Positions 52,440 through 61,154 of a stretch of DNA of 64,000 nucleotides are shown in pieces. The stretch lies in assembly GCF_014083945.1 (NCBI RefSeq), contig NZ_CP046444.1:868001-932000 (forward strand), written 5' to 3'. Under the pieces are notes generated by a model. The model worked only from the letters and a program-made list of their open reading frames with translations. It ran no database searches and was not told where the DNA came from. Position numbers and translations under genes: made by a program. Each line of letters starts with the position of its first letter. Position 1 is the first letter of the stretch. Source of the DNA: Granulicella sp. 5B5 (GTDB lineage Bacteria; Acidobacteriota; Terriglobia; Terriglobales; Acidobacteriaceae).

Positions 52440-52536
52440 TTGTCATTCCCGCAGGTAATCTGCGTTCGTCTTTGCTTTTGTTTTTCTTTCTGTCATTCCG
52501 AGCACAGCGAGGAACCTGCTTCTCGCGCGCGAAGCG
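52440..52536. repeat. Two family B units between converging araD and GH29 genes
   Basis: TTGTCATTCCCGCAGGTAATCTGCG at 52440-52464 and a variant TGTCATTCCGAGCACAGCGAGGAACCTGCTTCTCGC at about 52490-52525 (shown here by its ends TGTCATTCCGAG and GAACCTGCTTCTCGC), followed by the palindrome GCGCGCGAAGCGCGC. Confidence 0.75.
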
Positions 52537-52540
52537 CGCG

Positions 52541-54196
52541 CTACCGCCGCTCCAGCGTCACCGACCCGCTCTCCGCACCCTCGACCTTCCCGCTCACACG
52601 GATCGTCTTATCCAGCCCCGTAATATCCAGCAGCAGTTCATCGCTACGCCCCGGCACGCGCTTCACCAGCGCAGGATTCGAAGCCTCTCCAATCTGCAGC
52701 ATCACATCACGCAAGCCCGTCACAGCACCCGCCACCGGATGAAACCGCAGCAAATACTCCGTCGCGGCATGGACAGCCTTCGTCAGGTCCAGCGAAAAGC
52801 TCCCCGCAGCCCACTTCCCCACCAGGTTCGCCGACCACAACGAAGACACCGCATCCCAATCCGCCGGCGGCGCAACAACCGTATCAAAAACCGCGAGCGT
52901 CCGAATCATCGGCGCAGCAGCAGCCTCCGTCACCACCAGCCGCACAGCATCCACAACCTGCGACTCCACCGGCTGAATCCGCTTATGCCCAATCGCCGAC
53001 CCCGCCCCAATCTCCTTCCAGCTACCACCAGTACGCGCCTCCAGCCGATACCCCCGCACCCGCTCCCCCAGCGCAATCTCCTCCTGCAACACCACCGTAT
53101 CAATCCGCATCGGCTTCGCCAGCTTCAACTCGATCGACTCGCCCTTGCCACTCCTCATCCCCACAGGCGAACCAAACCGCCGCTTCACCTCAGCACCAAA
53201 CGCCGCAGCCACACGGCAATCCGGATCAGACAACAACCCCTCGCGGTTCGCCGGAATGTTCAGCAGCAACTGCGCCCCACGCCCCACACTTCGGTAGTAG
53301 ATCGACATCAACTGATCCAGCGTCAACACCTTGTTCGCGTTCTTCGTACTCCAGAACCAGTTTGGCCGCCGAATCGAAACATCCACCTCGCTCGGCAGCC
53401 ACACGCTTCCATTCGGATCGCTGTCCAGCGCCGTCGCCGTCCCACTCTTCGCCTCCGCCGCATCAATCCCGTTCCAGCACGGATACGGCGCGAACCCATC
53501 CTCATTCCCCACCCACCGAATCGTCGCCTGCGGCCCCTGAAACACCATCGCCCCCGGCTGATACTTCGCCAGCAGATCGCCCACCGGCGTCACCGTCGAC
53601 CCATCGAACCATATCTCCACCAACTCGCCATACCGAGTAAACACCTCCGTCAGCTGCTCGCGATACATCGCGTCATACTTCGCCTGCAGCTCCAGCGTCT
53701 TGCACACCCCACCAGTCCCCGCGCCAAAGTGATCGTCCCGCGGACACACATACACCCCCAGCTTCAACCCATACTTCCTGCACGAAGCCTCCACCTCGCG
53801 CAGCACATCGCCCTTGCCATCTTTCCAGGGCGTATTGCGAATGCTGTACTCCGTCGTCTTCGTCTGCCACATGCAGAACCCGCCCTGGTGCTTCGCCACA
53901 AACACGATGTACCGAGCCCCCAGCGCCACCGCCGTCTGCGCCCACTGGTCCGTGCTCAAGTTCTTCGGATCAATCTCACTCAGCGGCGTCGACAAGTTAT
54001 CCGACTCCACATCCTGCCACGTGTTCGGCGCAAAGTGGACGAACATCCCCACTTCAAGGTCCTGCCACGCGCGCTCCTTAGCCGAAGGCAGCGCCCGCAC
54101 CACGCCCTTGTACTCACCCAGAGCGCCCGTCCATGCCCCCGCACGAGACGCAACCACTCCCGCCGCCACTCCATATAAAAACCCGCGTCGCTTCAT
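52541..54196 (-). CDS. Alpha-L-fucosidase, GH29, Tat-exported
   Basis: 551 residues. A twin-arginine-like leader (KRRGFLYGVAAGVVASRAGA) precedes the GH29 barrel. FVHFAPNTW, AKHQGGFCMW and VYVCPRDDHFG line the active site; the nucleophile is D198 in VEIWFDGS. A C-terminal carbohydrate-binding-like beta sandwich (from about 350; MRIDTVVLQEEIALGERVRG, WKEIGAGSAIGHKRI) follows. It releases L-fucose from glycans. The start overlaps the stop of the GH125 gene by ATGA, so both are in one operon. Confidence 0.92.
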   Translation of the reverse strand: MKRRGFLYGVAAGVVASRAGAWTGALGEYKGVVRALPSAKERAWQDLEVGMFVHFAPNTWQDVESDNLSTPLSEIDPKNLSTDQWAQTAVALGARYIVFVAKHQGGFCMWQTKTTEYSIRNTPWKDGKGDVLREVEASCRKYGLKLGVYVCPRDDHFGAGTGGVCKTLELQAKYDAMYREQLTEVFTRYGELVEIWFDGSTVTPVGDLLAKYQPGAMVFQGPQATIRWVGNEDGFAPYPCWNGIDAAEAKSGTATALDSDPNGSVWLPSEVDVSIRRPNWFWSTKNANKVLTLDQLMSIYYRSVGRGAQLLLNIPANREGLLSDPDCRVAAAFGAEVKRRFGSPVGMRSGKGESIELKLAKPMRIDTVVLQEEIALGERVRGYRLEARTGGSWKEIGAGSAIGHKRIQPVESQVVDAVRLVVTEAAAAPMIRTLAVFDTVVAPPADWDAVSSLWSANLVGKWAAGSFSLDLTKAVHAATEYLLRFHPVAGAVTGLRDVMLQIGEASNPALVKRVPGRSDELLLDITGLDKTIRVSGKVEGAESGSVTLERR

Positions 54197-55707
54197 GCAC
54201 CCACCTTCGCCAGCAGCTCTGGACGCGTCGCCACCGTCTTCACAATCAACTCACCGAACAGCGTATTCGCCCAAGCAAACCAAGGCCGCGTAAACTTCTT
54301 CACATCGTTCCTGTCGTAGCTCTCGTGCATAAACCCGGTCCCTGCGCTCGAAGCCTTCAGCATCGCCAGCGCATGCCCAATCTCCGCGCTCGACTGGCTA
54401 GTCAGCGCATACACCATCTGCGACATCGGCCAGATCATGTCCTTCCCCTCATGCGGTCCACCGACGCCCTCACCCGCCGTCCCCTTGAAGAACCACGGGT
54501 TCCTCGCGCTCCACACAAACGCCCGTGTCCGTGCATACAGCGCCGCATCCAACGAGCTCTCCAGATACGGCAGTCCCAGCAAACTCGGCACATTCGCATC
54601 GTCCATCAGCAACTGGCTCCCAAAGCCATCCACCTCATACGCCCAAATAGTTTCCACGCCCGTTCCCTGCTCGACCTTCACCACCGCGTACTGCTTCAGC
54701 GCGCCCTCAACCTCACCAGCCAGCGACTCCGCCTCACGCGCCAGCTCCGCATCCTTCAGCACCGCATGGGCCATCACCGCCAGCTGCCGCAACGACGTCA
54801 CCGCAAACAAATTCGAAGGCACCAGAAACGGAAACACACAAGCATCATCCGACGGCCGAAACCCCGAAGCGATCAGCCCCACCGGCCTCACCGGGTTCCC
54901 ATAGCCGTTCCCCGGCAGCGTCTCCGTCGCGATCGGCGACGTCCGCTGAAAGTGATACGGCCCCACGCCATCCTTCCTCTGCTGCACGCGCATCGTCTGC
55001 ACCACCAGCGTCATCGCCTTCTGCCAAGCCGCATCGAACGGCTTTACATCGCCGCTCTGCTTCCAGTACCCATGCGCCAGCCGTATCGGATAGCACAGCG
55101 AATCCAGCTCATACTTCCGCTCGCCGACGCCCTGCTTCATCTCCGTCTTGTCGTCCACGCTCCACGGCAGCGGCTTCGCGTTCAGGTCCGCCATAAACGC
55201 ATTCGCATACGTGTCGATCAGCAGACACCGCGTCTGCCTCCGGATCACGCCTTCCACCAGCCCGCGCAGCGCGTCATCCTCCTTCAGCAGTGGCAGGTAA
55301 GGCCACACCTGCGCCGACGAGTCCCGCAGCCACATCGCCGCAATGTCTCCCGTCACCACCGCCGTATCCGGCTTGCCCTCCCACGTCCCCGGCTCCACCG
55401 TCGTGTCCAGCGTATTCGGATAGCAGTTCGCAAACAGCCTCGCCATCTCCTTGTCGCCGGTCTTCGCGCTCACCCGGGCAATCTGAGCCTCCACCGCTGC
55501 GCTCCTGAACTTCCTATCGCCCACCTTCGGCCGTCTCTCGCCCCACGGCACAGCAGCAATCGTCGTCGCCTGGCTCAGCGCCTGCCCCACTGGCTCCGCA
55601 ATCGTCTGCGCATCCGCGCGCCCGCCCACCAGCATCCCAGCCGATGCCGCACCCATCACCTTCAACACCCCTCGCCGGCTCCACTGCATTCTCGATATCA
55701 TCGCCAA
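54193..55707 (-). CDS. Exo-alpha-1,6-mannosidase, GH125, Tat-exported
   Basis: 504 residues. Tat leader with SRRGVLKVMGAASAGMLVGG. The (alpha/alpha)6 barrel carries the GH125 signatures TVVTGDIAAMWLRDSSAQVW, RKYELDSLCYPIRLAHGYWK, ACVFPFLVPSNLFAVTSLRQ and VDGFGSQLLMDDANVPSLLG. Family members cut alpha-1,6-linked mannose from high-mannose N-glycan cores. Translationally coupled to the fucosidase and divergent from the GH92 gene. Confidence 0.92.
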   Translation of the reverse strand: MAMISRMQWSRRGVLKVMGAASAGMLVGGRADAQTIAEPVGQALSQATTIAAVPWGERRPKVGDRKFRSAAVEAQIARVSAKTGDKEMARLFANCYPNTLDTTVEPGTWEGKPDTAVVTGDIAAMWLRDSSAQVWPYLPLLKEDDALRGLVEGVIRRQTRCLLIDTYANAFMADLNAKPLPWSVDDKTEMKQGVGERKYELDSLCYPIRLAHGYWKQSGDVKPFDAAWQKAMTLVVQTMRVQQRKDGVGPYHFQRTSPIATETLPGNGYGNPVRPVGLIASGFRPSDDACVFPFLVPSNLFAVTSLRQLAVMAHAVLKDAELAREAESLAGEVEGALKQYAVVKVEQGTGVETIWAYEVDGFGSQLLMDDANVPSLLGLPYLESSLDAALYARTRAFVWSARNPWFFKGTAGEGVGGPHEGKDMIWPMSQMVYALTSQSSAEIGHALAMLKASSAGTGFMHESYDRNDVKKFTRPWFAWANTLFGELIVKTVATRPELLAKVGA

Positions 55708-55826
55708 CCGTATCCCTCTTTTGTCACAATAGTGCTCATTTACAATTCATTCAGTCAAATCCTTGGGCTGTTATCGTTCTCAAGCCCGTTGTAATCAGTT
55801 CGCCGCTCAAAGGAGTACCCTCGGTC
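55708..55826. promoter_or_regulatory. Divergent promoter region between GH125 and GH92 genes
   Basis: An A+T-richer stretch (TTTTGTCACAATAG and TTTACAATTC near 55717-55750) probably holds back-to-back promoters, but the boxes cannot be assigned. No AAACGTTT operator is seen, so these genes need not belong to the ara regulon. Confidence 0.4.
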
Positions 55827-58136
55827 ATGATCTCTCGCAGAAGCTTCCTGCAACGTTCCGCCGGCGCCGCCGCCGCATCCTGTCTCCCCGCCTCTGCGCT
55901 CGCTCTCAACGCGCCCACAGACTCTGCCGACGACCCCATCCGCTACGTCGACCCCCGCATCGGCACCGGCGGCCACGGCCACTGCTTCCCCGGCGCGGCT
56001 GTCCCCTTCGGCGCCTGCCAGCTCTCGCCCGACACCTTCGACGACGGCTGGGACTGGTGTTCCGGCTATCACATCTCCGACACCTCCATCATGGGCTTCT
56101 CCCACACCCATCTCTCCGGCACCGGCTGCGGAGACCTCCTCGACTTCCTCGTCATGCCCGGCACCGGCCCCGCCAAAATCGTCCCCGGCACCCGCGAAAA
56201 CCCCGACACCGGCTATCGCTCCCGCTTCGACCACGCCGACGAGACCATGGTTCCCGGCTACTACTCCGTCCTCCTCAAAGACACCGGTATCCACGCCGAG
56301 CTCACCGCCACCGAACGCTGCGGACTCCACCGCTACACCTTCCCCGAAAGCAAGCAGGCCTGGATCGTCCTCGACCTCCAGCACTGCTACGGTGGCGTCA
56401 AGAACGTGAACTCCGCCGAGCTCTCTCGCCCCGCACCGGACACCCTCGCCGGCGGCCGCATCACCTCCGCCTGGGGTGGCAACCGCCACGTCTACTTCAC
56501 CCTTCAGGTCTCCAAAACGCCCGACCGCATCGTCTTCTATCAGGACGACCAGGAGTGCGCCGCGCCCATCACGCAAACCACCGGCAACAACCTCAAGTGT
56601 GTCCTGCACTTCACCACGCACGCGCAGGAGCTCATCTCCGTCCGCACCGGCATCTCCTCCGTCAGCGCCGAAAACGCCGCCAAGAACCTCGCCGCCGAGA
56701 TCCCCAACTGGGACTTCGACGCCGTCCGCAACAACGCACACGAGCTCTGGCGCAAACAGATCGGCAAGATCCACGTCACCACCGCCAACCTCGCGCACAA
56801 GAAGATCTTCTACACCGGCCTCTACCATATGTCCCTCGGCCCCTGCCTCTTCGACGACGTCGACGGCCGCTACCGTGGCATGGACGCCGAGATCCATCAG
56901 CTCCCTACCGGCCACCACAACTACACCACCTTCTCCTGCTGGGACACCTACCGCGCTGCGCACCCCGCTTACACCCTCTTCGAACCCGAGCGCGTCCCTG
57001 ACTTCGCCAACACCCTCATCCGCATGGCCCAGCAGAGCACCGCGGGCATGCCCGTCTGGCCGCTCCAGGGCACCGAGACCGGCACCATGACCGGCTACCA
57101 CTCCGCTGCCATCATCTCCGAGGCCATCCACAAAGGCTTCCCCGGCATCGACACCGAATCCGCCTATAAGTGCATGATGGAGCGCGCCATGGTCGACGAC
57201 TACCGCGGCCTCAACTACTACCGCAAGATGCACTACATCCCCGCCGATCTCGAAGACGAGTCCGTCTCCAAGACCTTCGAGTACTGCTACGACGACTGGG
57301 CCATCGCCCACGTCGCCAAACTCCTCGGCCACGCCGACGTCGCGGCCATGCTCCGCGAGCGCTCTACCAACTACCGCAACTACTTCGACCCCTCCACGCA
57401 GTTCATGCGTCCCAAGCTCGCCGATGGCAGCTTCACCTCACCCTTCAACCCCATCGACCTCGGCCACACCACCAAGTACCGCGACTACACCGAGTCCAAC
57501 GCCTGGCAGACCACCTTCGCCACGCAGCACGACCCCGCCGGCCTCATCGCGCTCTTCGGTGGCCGCCAGCCCTTCCTCAAAAAGCTCGACCTCCTCTTCA
57601 CCGTCCCTTCCACACTGCCCGCCAACGCACCGCCGGACATCGCGGGCCTCGTCGGCCAGTACGCCCACGGCAACGAGCCCTCGCACCACATCGCCTACCT
57701 CTACGTCTACGCCGGCGCACCCTACAAAACCCAGGCCCGCGTCCGCTCCCTCATGGAGACCATGTACCGCCCGCTCCCCGACGGCATCGAGGGCAACGAA
57801 GATGTCGGTCAGATGTCCGCCTGGTACATCCTCTCCGCGCTCGGCTTCTACTCCGTCGACCCCGTCAGCGGCAACTACATCCTCGGCTCGCCACTCTTTG
57901 AAAACGCCAAAGTCGATCTCGGCAACGGCCACACGCTCACCATCGAAGTCCAACGCAAAGACCCCGCTCATGCCTTCATCCAGTCCTTTGCTATTGATGG
58001 CAAACCCCAACAGCGCGCATGGTTTAACCACTCCGAGATCGCCAACGGCGCCACACTCAGCTTCGTGATGGGCCCCGACCCTAACCTCCACTTTGCCACA
58101 TCCGAATCCAGCGTCCCCCCTTCCCTCACGCTGTAG
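55827..58136 (+). CDS. Alpha-mannosidase, GH92, Tat-exported
   Basis: 769 residues with Tat leader ISRRSFLQRSAGAAAASCLP. The N-terminal beta-sandwich starts IRYVDPRIGTGGHGHCFPGA with GFSHTHLSGTGCGDLLDF. The barrel has NYTTFSCWDTYRAAHPAYTL, WPLQGTETGTMTGYHSAAII, YAHGNEPSHHIAYLYVYAGA and GNEDVGQMSAWYILSALGFY, the hallmarks of Ca2+-dependent exo-alpha-mannosidases. Linkage cannot be read safely. AAGGAG lies 11 bases before ATG 55827; an in-frame start at 55644 would overlap the GH125 gene. Confidence 0.94.
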   Translation: MISRRSFLQRSAGAAAASCLPASALALNAPTDSADDPIRYVDPRIGTGGHGHCFPGAAVPFGACQLSPDTFDDGWDWCSGYHISDTSIMGFSHTHLSGTGCGDLLDFLVMPGTGPAKIVPGTRENPDTGYRSRFDHADETMVPGYYSVLLKDTGIHAELTATERCGLHRYTFPESKQAWIVLDLQHCYGGVKNVNSAELSRPAPDTLAGGRITSAWGGNRHVYFTLQVSKTPDRIVFYQDDQECAAPITQTTGNNLKCVLHFTTHAQELISVRTGISSVSAENAAKNLAAEIPNWDFDAVRNNAHELWRKQIGKIHVTTANLAHKKIFYTGLYHMSLGPCLFDDVDGRYRGMDAEIHQLPTGHHNYTTFSCWDTYRAAHPAYTLFEPERVPDFANTLIRMAQQSTAGMPVWPLQGTETGTMTGYHSAAIISEAIHKGFPGIDTESAYKCMMERAMVDDYRGLNYYRKMHYIPADLEDESVSKTFEYCYDDWAIAHVAKLLGHADVAAMLRERSTNYRNYFDPSTQFMRPKLADGSFTSPFNPIDLGHTTKYRDYTESNAWQTTFATQHDPAGLIALFGGRQPFLKKLDLLFTVPSTLPANAPPDIAGLVGQYAHGNEPSHHIAYLYVYAGAPYKTQARVRSLMETMYRPLPDGIEGNEDVGQMSAWYILSALGFYSVDPVSGNYILGSPLFENAKVDLGNGHTLTIEVQRKDPAHAFIQSFAIDGKPQQRAWFNHSEIANGATLSFVMGPDPNLHFATSESSVPPSLTL

Positions 58137-58157
58137 CCTCCAACATCGCCTCGAAAC

Positions 58158-58197
58158 AAAACCCCTCCGGCATCATCTCCGGAGGGGTTTTGCTTTT
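58158..58197. terminator. Strong terminator after the GH92 gene
   Basis: Perfect 13-bp stem AAAACCCCTCCGG (58158-58170) with CCGGAGGGGTTTT (58179-58191) and an 8-base loop, followed by GCTTTTAGC. The A-rich 5' arm makes it bidirectional, also serving the converging M61 gene. Confidence 0.93.
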
Positions 58198-58214
58198 AGC
58201 ACTTAGCCTTTGCT

Positions 58215-60107
58215 TTAGTGTTGTAGACCAGCCGCCGCCATCGGTGCCAGAATCTCCTTCAGCAAATCCGGCGTGCCTTCCACGCGCACAAGCCTCGGAT
58301 ACCGCAGACCCTCGCTATAGCTCAGATGGACTGGAGCGATCGTGTCCTCATCCTGCACCATCAGTTCAATTGGCATACTCGTGCCTTTCGCGGCCTTCAC
58401 CGCCTCATTCAGCCGCTCAATCGTAAACACCTGGCCGTCCACCGACACCATCTTCTGACCGGGTGCGAAACCCGCCTTGTCCGCGGCGCTCCCCACGCGT
58501 ACATCACTGATCGTTCCATCCGTCTTTTCATCCAGACCAATGGAGAACCACGACACCAGCGATGAGCCCCTTTTCAGCTCTTCCGCCATATCCGGCGTAG
58601 GCTCAGAAGCATATTCAAGCCGGTATCCACCTTGCTCGATGCCCTCGGTATTCACATGTGGCTGCACGTCATAGATGCGCGTCTCGAAGAACCCATGCCA
58701 GTCATTCGCGACGACCTTGTTCAGGTCCGCCTCCAGCTCTTCAAGGCTATACGGCTCCACGCGCGCCACTCCACTGCCGCCCTTCTGCAGAAAAATCTGC
58801 AAAAAGTCGCGCAGGCTCTTCTTGTCATCCGTCAGCCTGCGAATCGTCGTGTCCACGTCCAGCCAAACCAGTGAGCCTTCCGGATAGTAGTCCGTCCCAC
58901 GCTTCCAGCTGCGCCACGTAGTGCCCCTGCTGCCACCATTCCGTGGCATCGCTGAATCGAAGGTCGTGTCCTCAATGCTCCGCCACGCGCGGCCACTGTT
59001 CGCGTCCATCTCCGCTGCAGTCAGTGCCAGGTCCGCCCGATACTGCTCCGCCGTCACCATGCCAATGCGCTCGCCCATCACATCTCCAAGATAGTTCGTA
59101 AGCCCCTCGTATACCCACAGCAGATTGTCCCGCATTGGAGTCGCATAGTCCGGCGTCGCCAGGCCATCCGGTCGACGGTACTTGCCGTTCCACGAATGCG
59201 TAAACTCATGCGGCAGCAACCCTGCCATTCCCACCGACGGTTTATACCCCGTAAAAAAATTGGTTTGAATCGTGTTGTCTGAAGACTCGTGATGCTCCAG
59301 CCCACCACCGCCACCGCTGCCCTGCAGCAGGATCAGGAAGTGATAGCTCGTGTAATGCGGCGGCCCGTACATCGCAAACGCCTCACGCACCAGCTGCGAC
59401 ATCTGGTCGACCGTCTCAGGCTTCGCCACGATCGACGCAGCCGTCGGCCCAATCACATCCATATAGTGTTGCGGCGTCACGCCCGGCGCCAACGCGTACT
59501 CATGGAAGTACAGCCCCGTCATGATCGGTGAATCCTCCAGCATCTCCACGGTCGTGGCAGCGTACTTCGTCGTGCCACCTGCCGGGTGCTGCGGATCATA
59601 CGGCGTCAGCGGCTTCAGCGATGTCCCGATCCCCCAGTGTGCCGGCACCGTCACCGTCGGCTGGATCGCAATGTCCTTCACCGGCGTATGCGCCGGATAC
59701 AGCATCAGGTCTTCCCACTCCAGCGTCGCGGTCGTCCGCGTCGCTCGCGCATACACACAGTCCAGGTGCGCATGCAAGATCGAAGCTCCAGCCGGTATTT
59801 CCACGTGATACTCGTACGTGTCGACCGGGTCGCGGTGCCAGGGAATGGCCTTCCCATCTACCTCAAAACGCACCCCGGTAATATCGCCGATCGGGCCATC
59901 CGGACCATGCGCCCCGGGAATCCACTCCGGCGTAATCAGGTCCAGCGGCCCGCGATGCACCGGGAGATCGATATCGGCGTGGTAGATCTTGCGCGGTGCA
60001 TCCGTCAGGTCAGCGTGAATCTGAATCGGTGCGTGTTGGGCATGGGCCGCGCACAGGCTTGAGGCAAGCAGAAACAAAGGAAGCTGAACTCGCAGTCGAA
60101 TTTCCAT
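58215..60107 (-). CDS. M61 family aminopeptidase with PDZ domain, exported
   Basis: About 630 residues. Signal peptide EIRLRVQLPLFLLASSLCAAHA. An N-terminal beta domain (YHADIDLPVHRGPLDLITPE; WEDLMLYP) precedes the catalytic domain with HEFTHSWNGK (HExxH at about 300-304) and VYEGLTNYLGD supplying the third ligand. A C-terminal PDZ (ISDVRVGSAADKAGFAPGQK, VDGQVFT) follows from about residue 510. Members are glycyl aminopeptidases. ATG 60107 gives the proper signal peptide; an in-frame start at 60170 has none. Confidence 0.92.
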   Translation of the reverse strand: MEIRLRVQLPLFLLASSLCAAHAQHAPIQIHADLTDAPRKIYHADIDLPVHRGPLDLITPEWIPGAHGPDGPIGDITGVRFEVDGKAIPWHRDPVDTYEYHVEIPAGASILHAHLDCVYARATRTTATLEWEDLMLYPAHTPVKDIAIQPTVTVPAHWGIGTSLKPLTPYDPQHPAGGTTKYAATTVEMLEDSPIMTGLYFHEYALAPGVTPQHYMDVIGPTAASIVAKPETVDQMSQLVREAFAMYGPPHYTSYHFLILLQGSGGGGGLEHHESSDNTIQTNFFTGYKPSVGMAGLLPHEFTHSWNGKYRRPDGLATPDYATPMRDNLLWVYEGLTNYLGDVMGERIGMVTAEQYRADLALTAAEMDANSGRAWRSIEDTTFDSAMPRNGGSRGTTWRSWKRGTDYYPEGSLVWLDVDTTIRRLTDDKKSLRDFLQIFLQKGGSGVARVEPYSLEELEADLNKVVANDWHGFFETRIYDVQPHVNTEGIEQGGYRLEYASEPTPDMAEELKRGSSLVSWFSIGLDEKTDGTISDVRVGSAADKAGFAPGQKMVSVDGQVFTIERLNEAVKAAKGTSMPIELMVQDEDTIAPVHLSYSEGLRYPRLVRVEGTPDLLKEILAPMAAAGLQH

Positions 60108-60407
60108 CGAGATGGGGTGGCCTTTCCGAACACTTTGTAAGCACTTAATTGTGCAGGTTTCAGCCATCATTCTATGCGCTCTGCACGTACCTGCCTCTTG
60201 ACACGTACGCTACAATTAACTCAGAAGCAAACACAGCCTGGCACTGCGCCGGGCTTTCGTATTTAAGCCCGGCGGCTGGGGGATATGACCTCCACAAGTC
60301 CGGGCTTATCTGCTTTTCCATCAATACTTTCGATCAAAAAGTACCCAGGGGAGGGGTGGGGGTATGGATACCCCACTCGCCCGCCAGGCTACCGGAGGCT
60401 CCATCCT
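60108..60407 (+). promoter_or_regulatory. Intergenic leader region upstream of the small Cys/His protein gene
   Basis: About 300 bases. Contains TTGACACG and TACAAT (60196-60215, only 7 apart), a perfect hairpin GCCGGGCTT (60248-60256) with AAGCCCGGC (60265-60273), then CACAAGTCC (60293-60301) and, 33 bases on, ACTTTCGATCAAAAAGTA (60326-60343) and a G-rich run. The last three parts match the leader before the EamA gene at 5377. Confidence 0.55.
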
Positions 60408-60746
60408 ATGACCACCGTTCCCACCTGCAATCACATCTTCGCCGACAACCACCGCTGCGGCTCACCCGCTCTCCGTGGCGAGCGCTTCTGCTACTTCCAC
60501 CACCCCGACCGCCGCCCCGTCGCCAACCCCTACGAGCGCCGCTCACGCCGAGGCTTCACCATCACAGTCCCCCACGACGCCGAGTCCCTCCAGCGCGCCC
60601 TCGCCGAGGTCATGCAGCGCCTCGCTGCCAACACCATCGACGTCCACCGCGCCAGCCTGCTCCTCTACAGCCTGCAACTCGCCGCCCGGCGCCTCCCCGC
60701 ACACACCCCATATCCAGAGACCAGGGGCAGGGGTCTCCCTGTCTGA
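60408..60746 (+). CDS. Small Cys/His-rich protein of an acidobacterial family
   Basis: 112 residues. The core is CNHIFADNHRCGSPALRGER followed by FCYFHH, i.e. C7, H9, C17, C28, H31 and H32, a pattern fit to hold one zinc ion. A helical C-terminal half follows (AESLQRALAEVMQRLAANTI, HRASLLLYSLQLAARRL). I know proteins with C-H-(7)-RCGSPALRG-(4)-FCYFH as frequent, multi-copy and uncharacterised in Acidobacteria. GGAGG stands about ten bases before ATG 60408; an in-frame start at 60285 would run through the shared leader. Confidence 0.75.
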   Translation: MTTVPTCNHIFADNHRCGSPALRGERFCYFHHPDRRPVANPYERRSRRGFTITVPHDAESLQRALAEVMQRLAANTIDVHRASLLLYSLQLAARRLPAHTPYPETRGRGLPV

Positions 60747-60747
60747 T

Positions 60748-61143
60748 TCAAAACGTCTCACCAAACATCGGCGCCTTGCTCTTCGACTGCTCCTCCGTCG
60801 CCTCATCCTGGATCACATCCCAGTGCTCGACAAGGATCCCGTCCTCAATCCGCAGGATATCGGCAGCAATCCAGTTGACATCGCCGCCAAAGCCCGAGAA
60901 CCGGCCATGCACAATCACATAGTCACCCTCCGCGACAATCAGCCCCGGCTCATAGCGCAACGTCGACGGCAGCGACTTGATGAGGTTGAACAGGCCCTCA
61001 CGGCCCGGCTCGATGTGCGCACTGTGCTGAATGTACTGCGGCGACCAGAAGGCCTCGGCGGCATCGTAGTCGCGTTGGTTGAAGAGCGTATCGAACCCTC
61101 TCAACACAAGGGATTTGTTCTGTTCTGGCGTAGTCTTCGGCAC
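60748..61143 (-). CDS. SnoaL-like (NTF2-fold) protein
   Basis: 131 residues of the SnoaL/ketosteroid-isomerase-like fold: LVLRGFDTLFNQRDYDAAEA, YIQHSAHIEPGREGLFNLIK, GDYVIVHGRFSG, ADILRIEDGILVEHWDVIQD. Often isomerases, cyclases or without known activity. Start is GTG 61143, five bases after AAAGGAG; a TTG at 61164 would place the Shine-Dalgarno inside the protein. 11 bases downstream of the DUF5700-like gene in the same direction. Confidence 0.85.
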   Translation of the reverse strand: MPKTTPEQNKSLVLRGFDTLFNQRDYDAAEAFWSPQYIQHSAHIEPGREGLFNLIKSLPSTLRYEPGLIVAEGDYVIVHGRFSGFGGDVNWIAADILRIEDGILVEHWDVIQDEATEEQSKSKAPMFGETF

Positions 61144-61154
61144 GGATAGCTCCT

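Noticed and set aside
60196-60215. Consensus promoter TTGACA...TACAAT (also at 30664-30682)
   Set aside because: The two hexamers are only 7 bases apart, incompatible with a sigma-70 promoter; they are mentioned but not annotated as promoter boxes.
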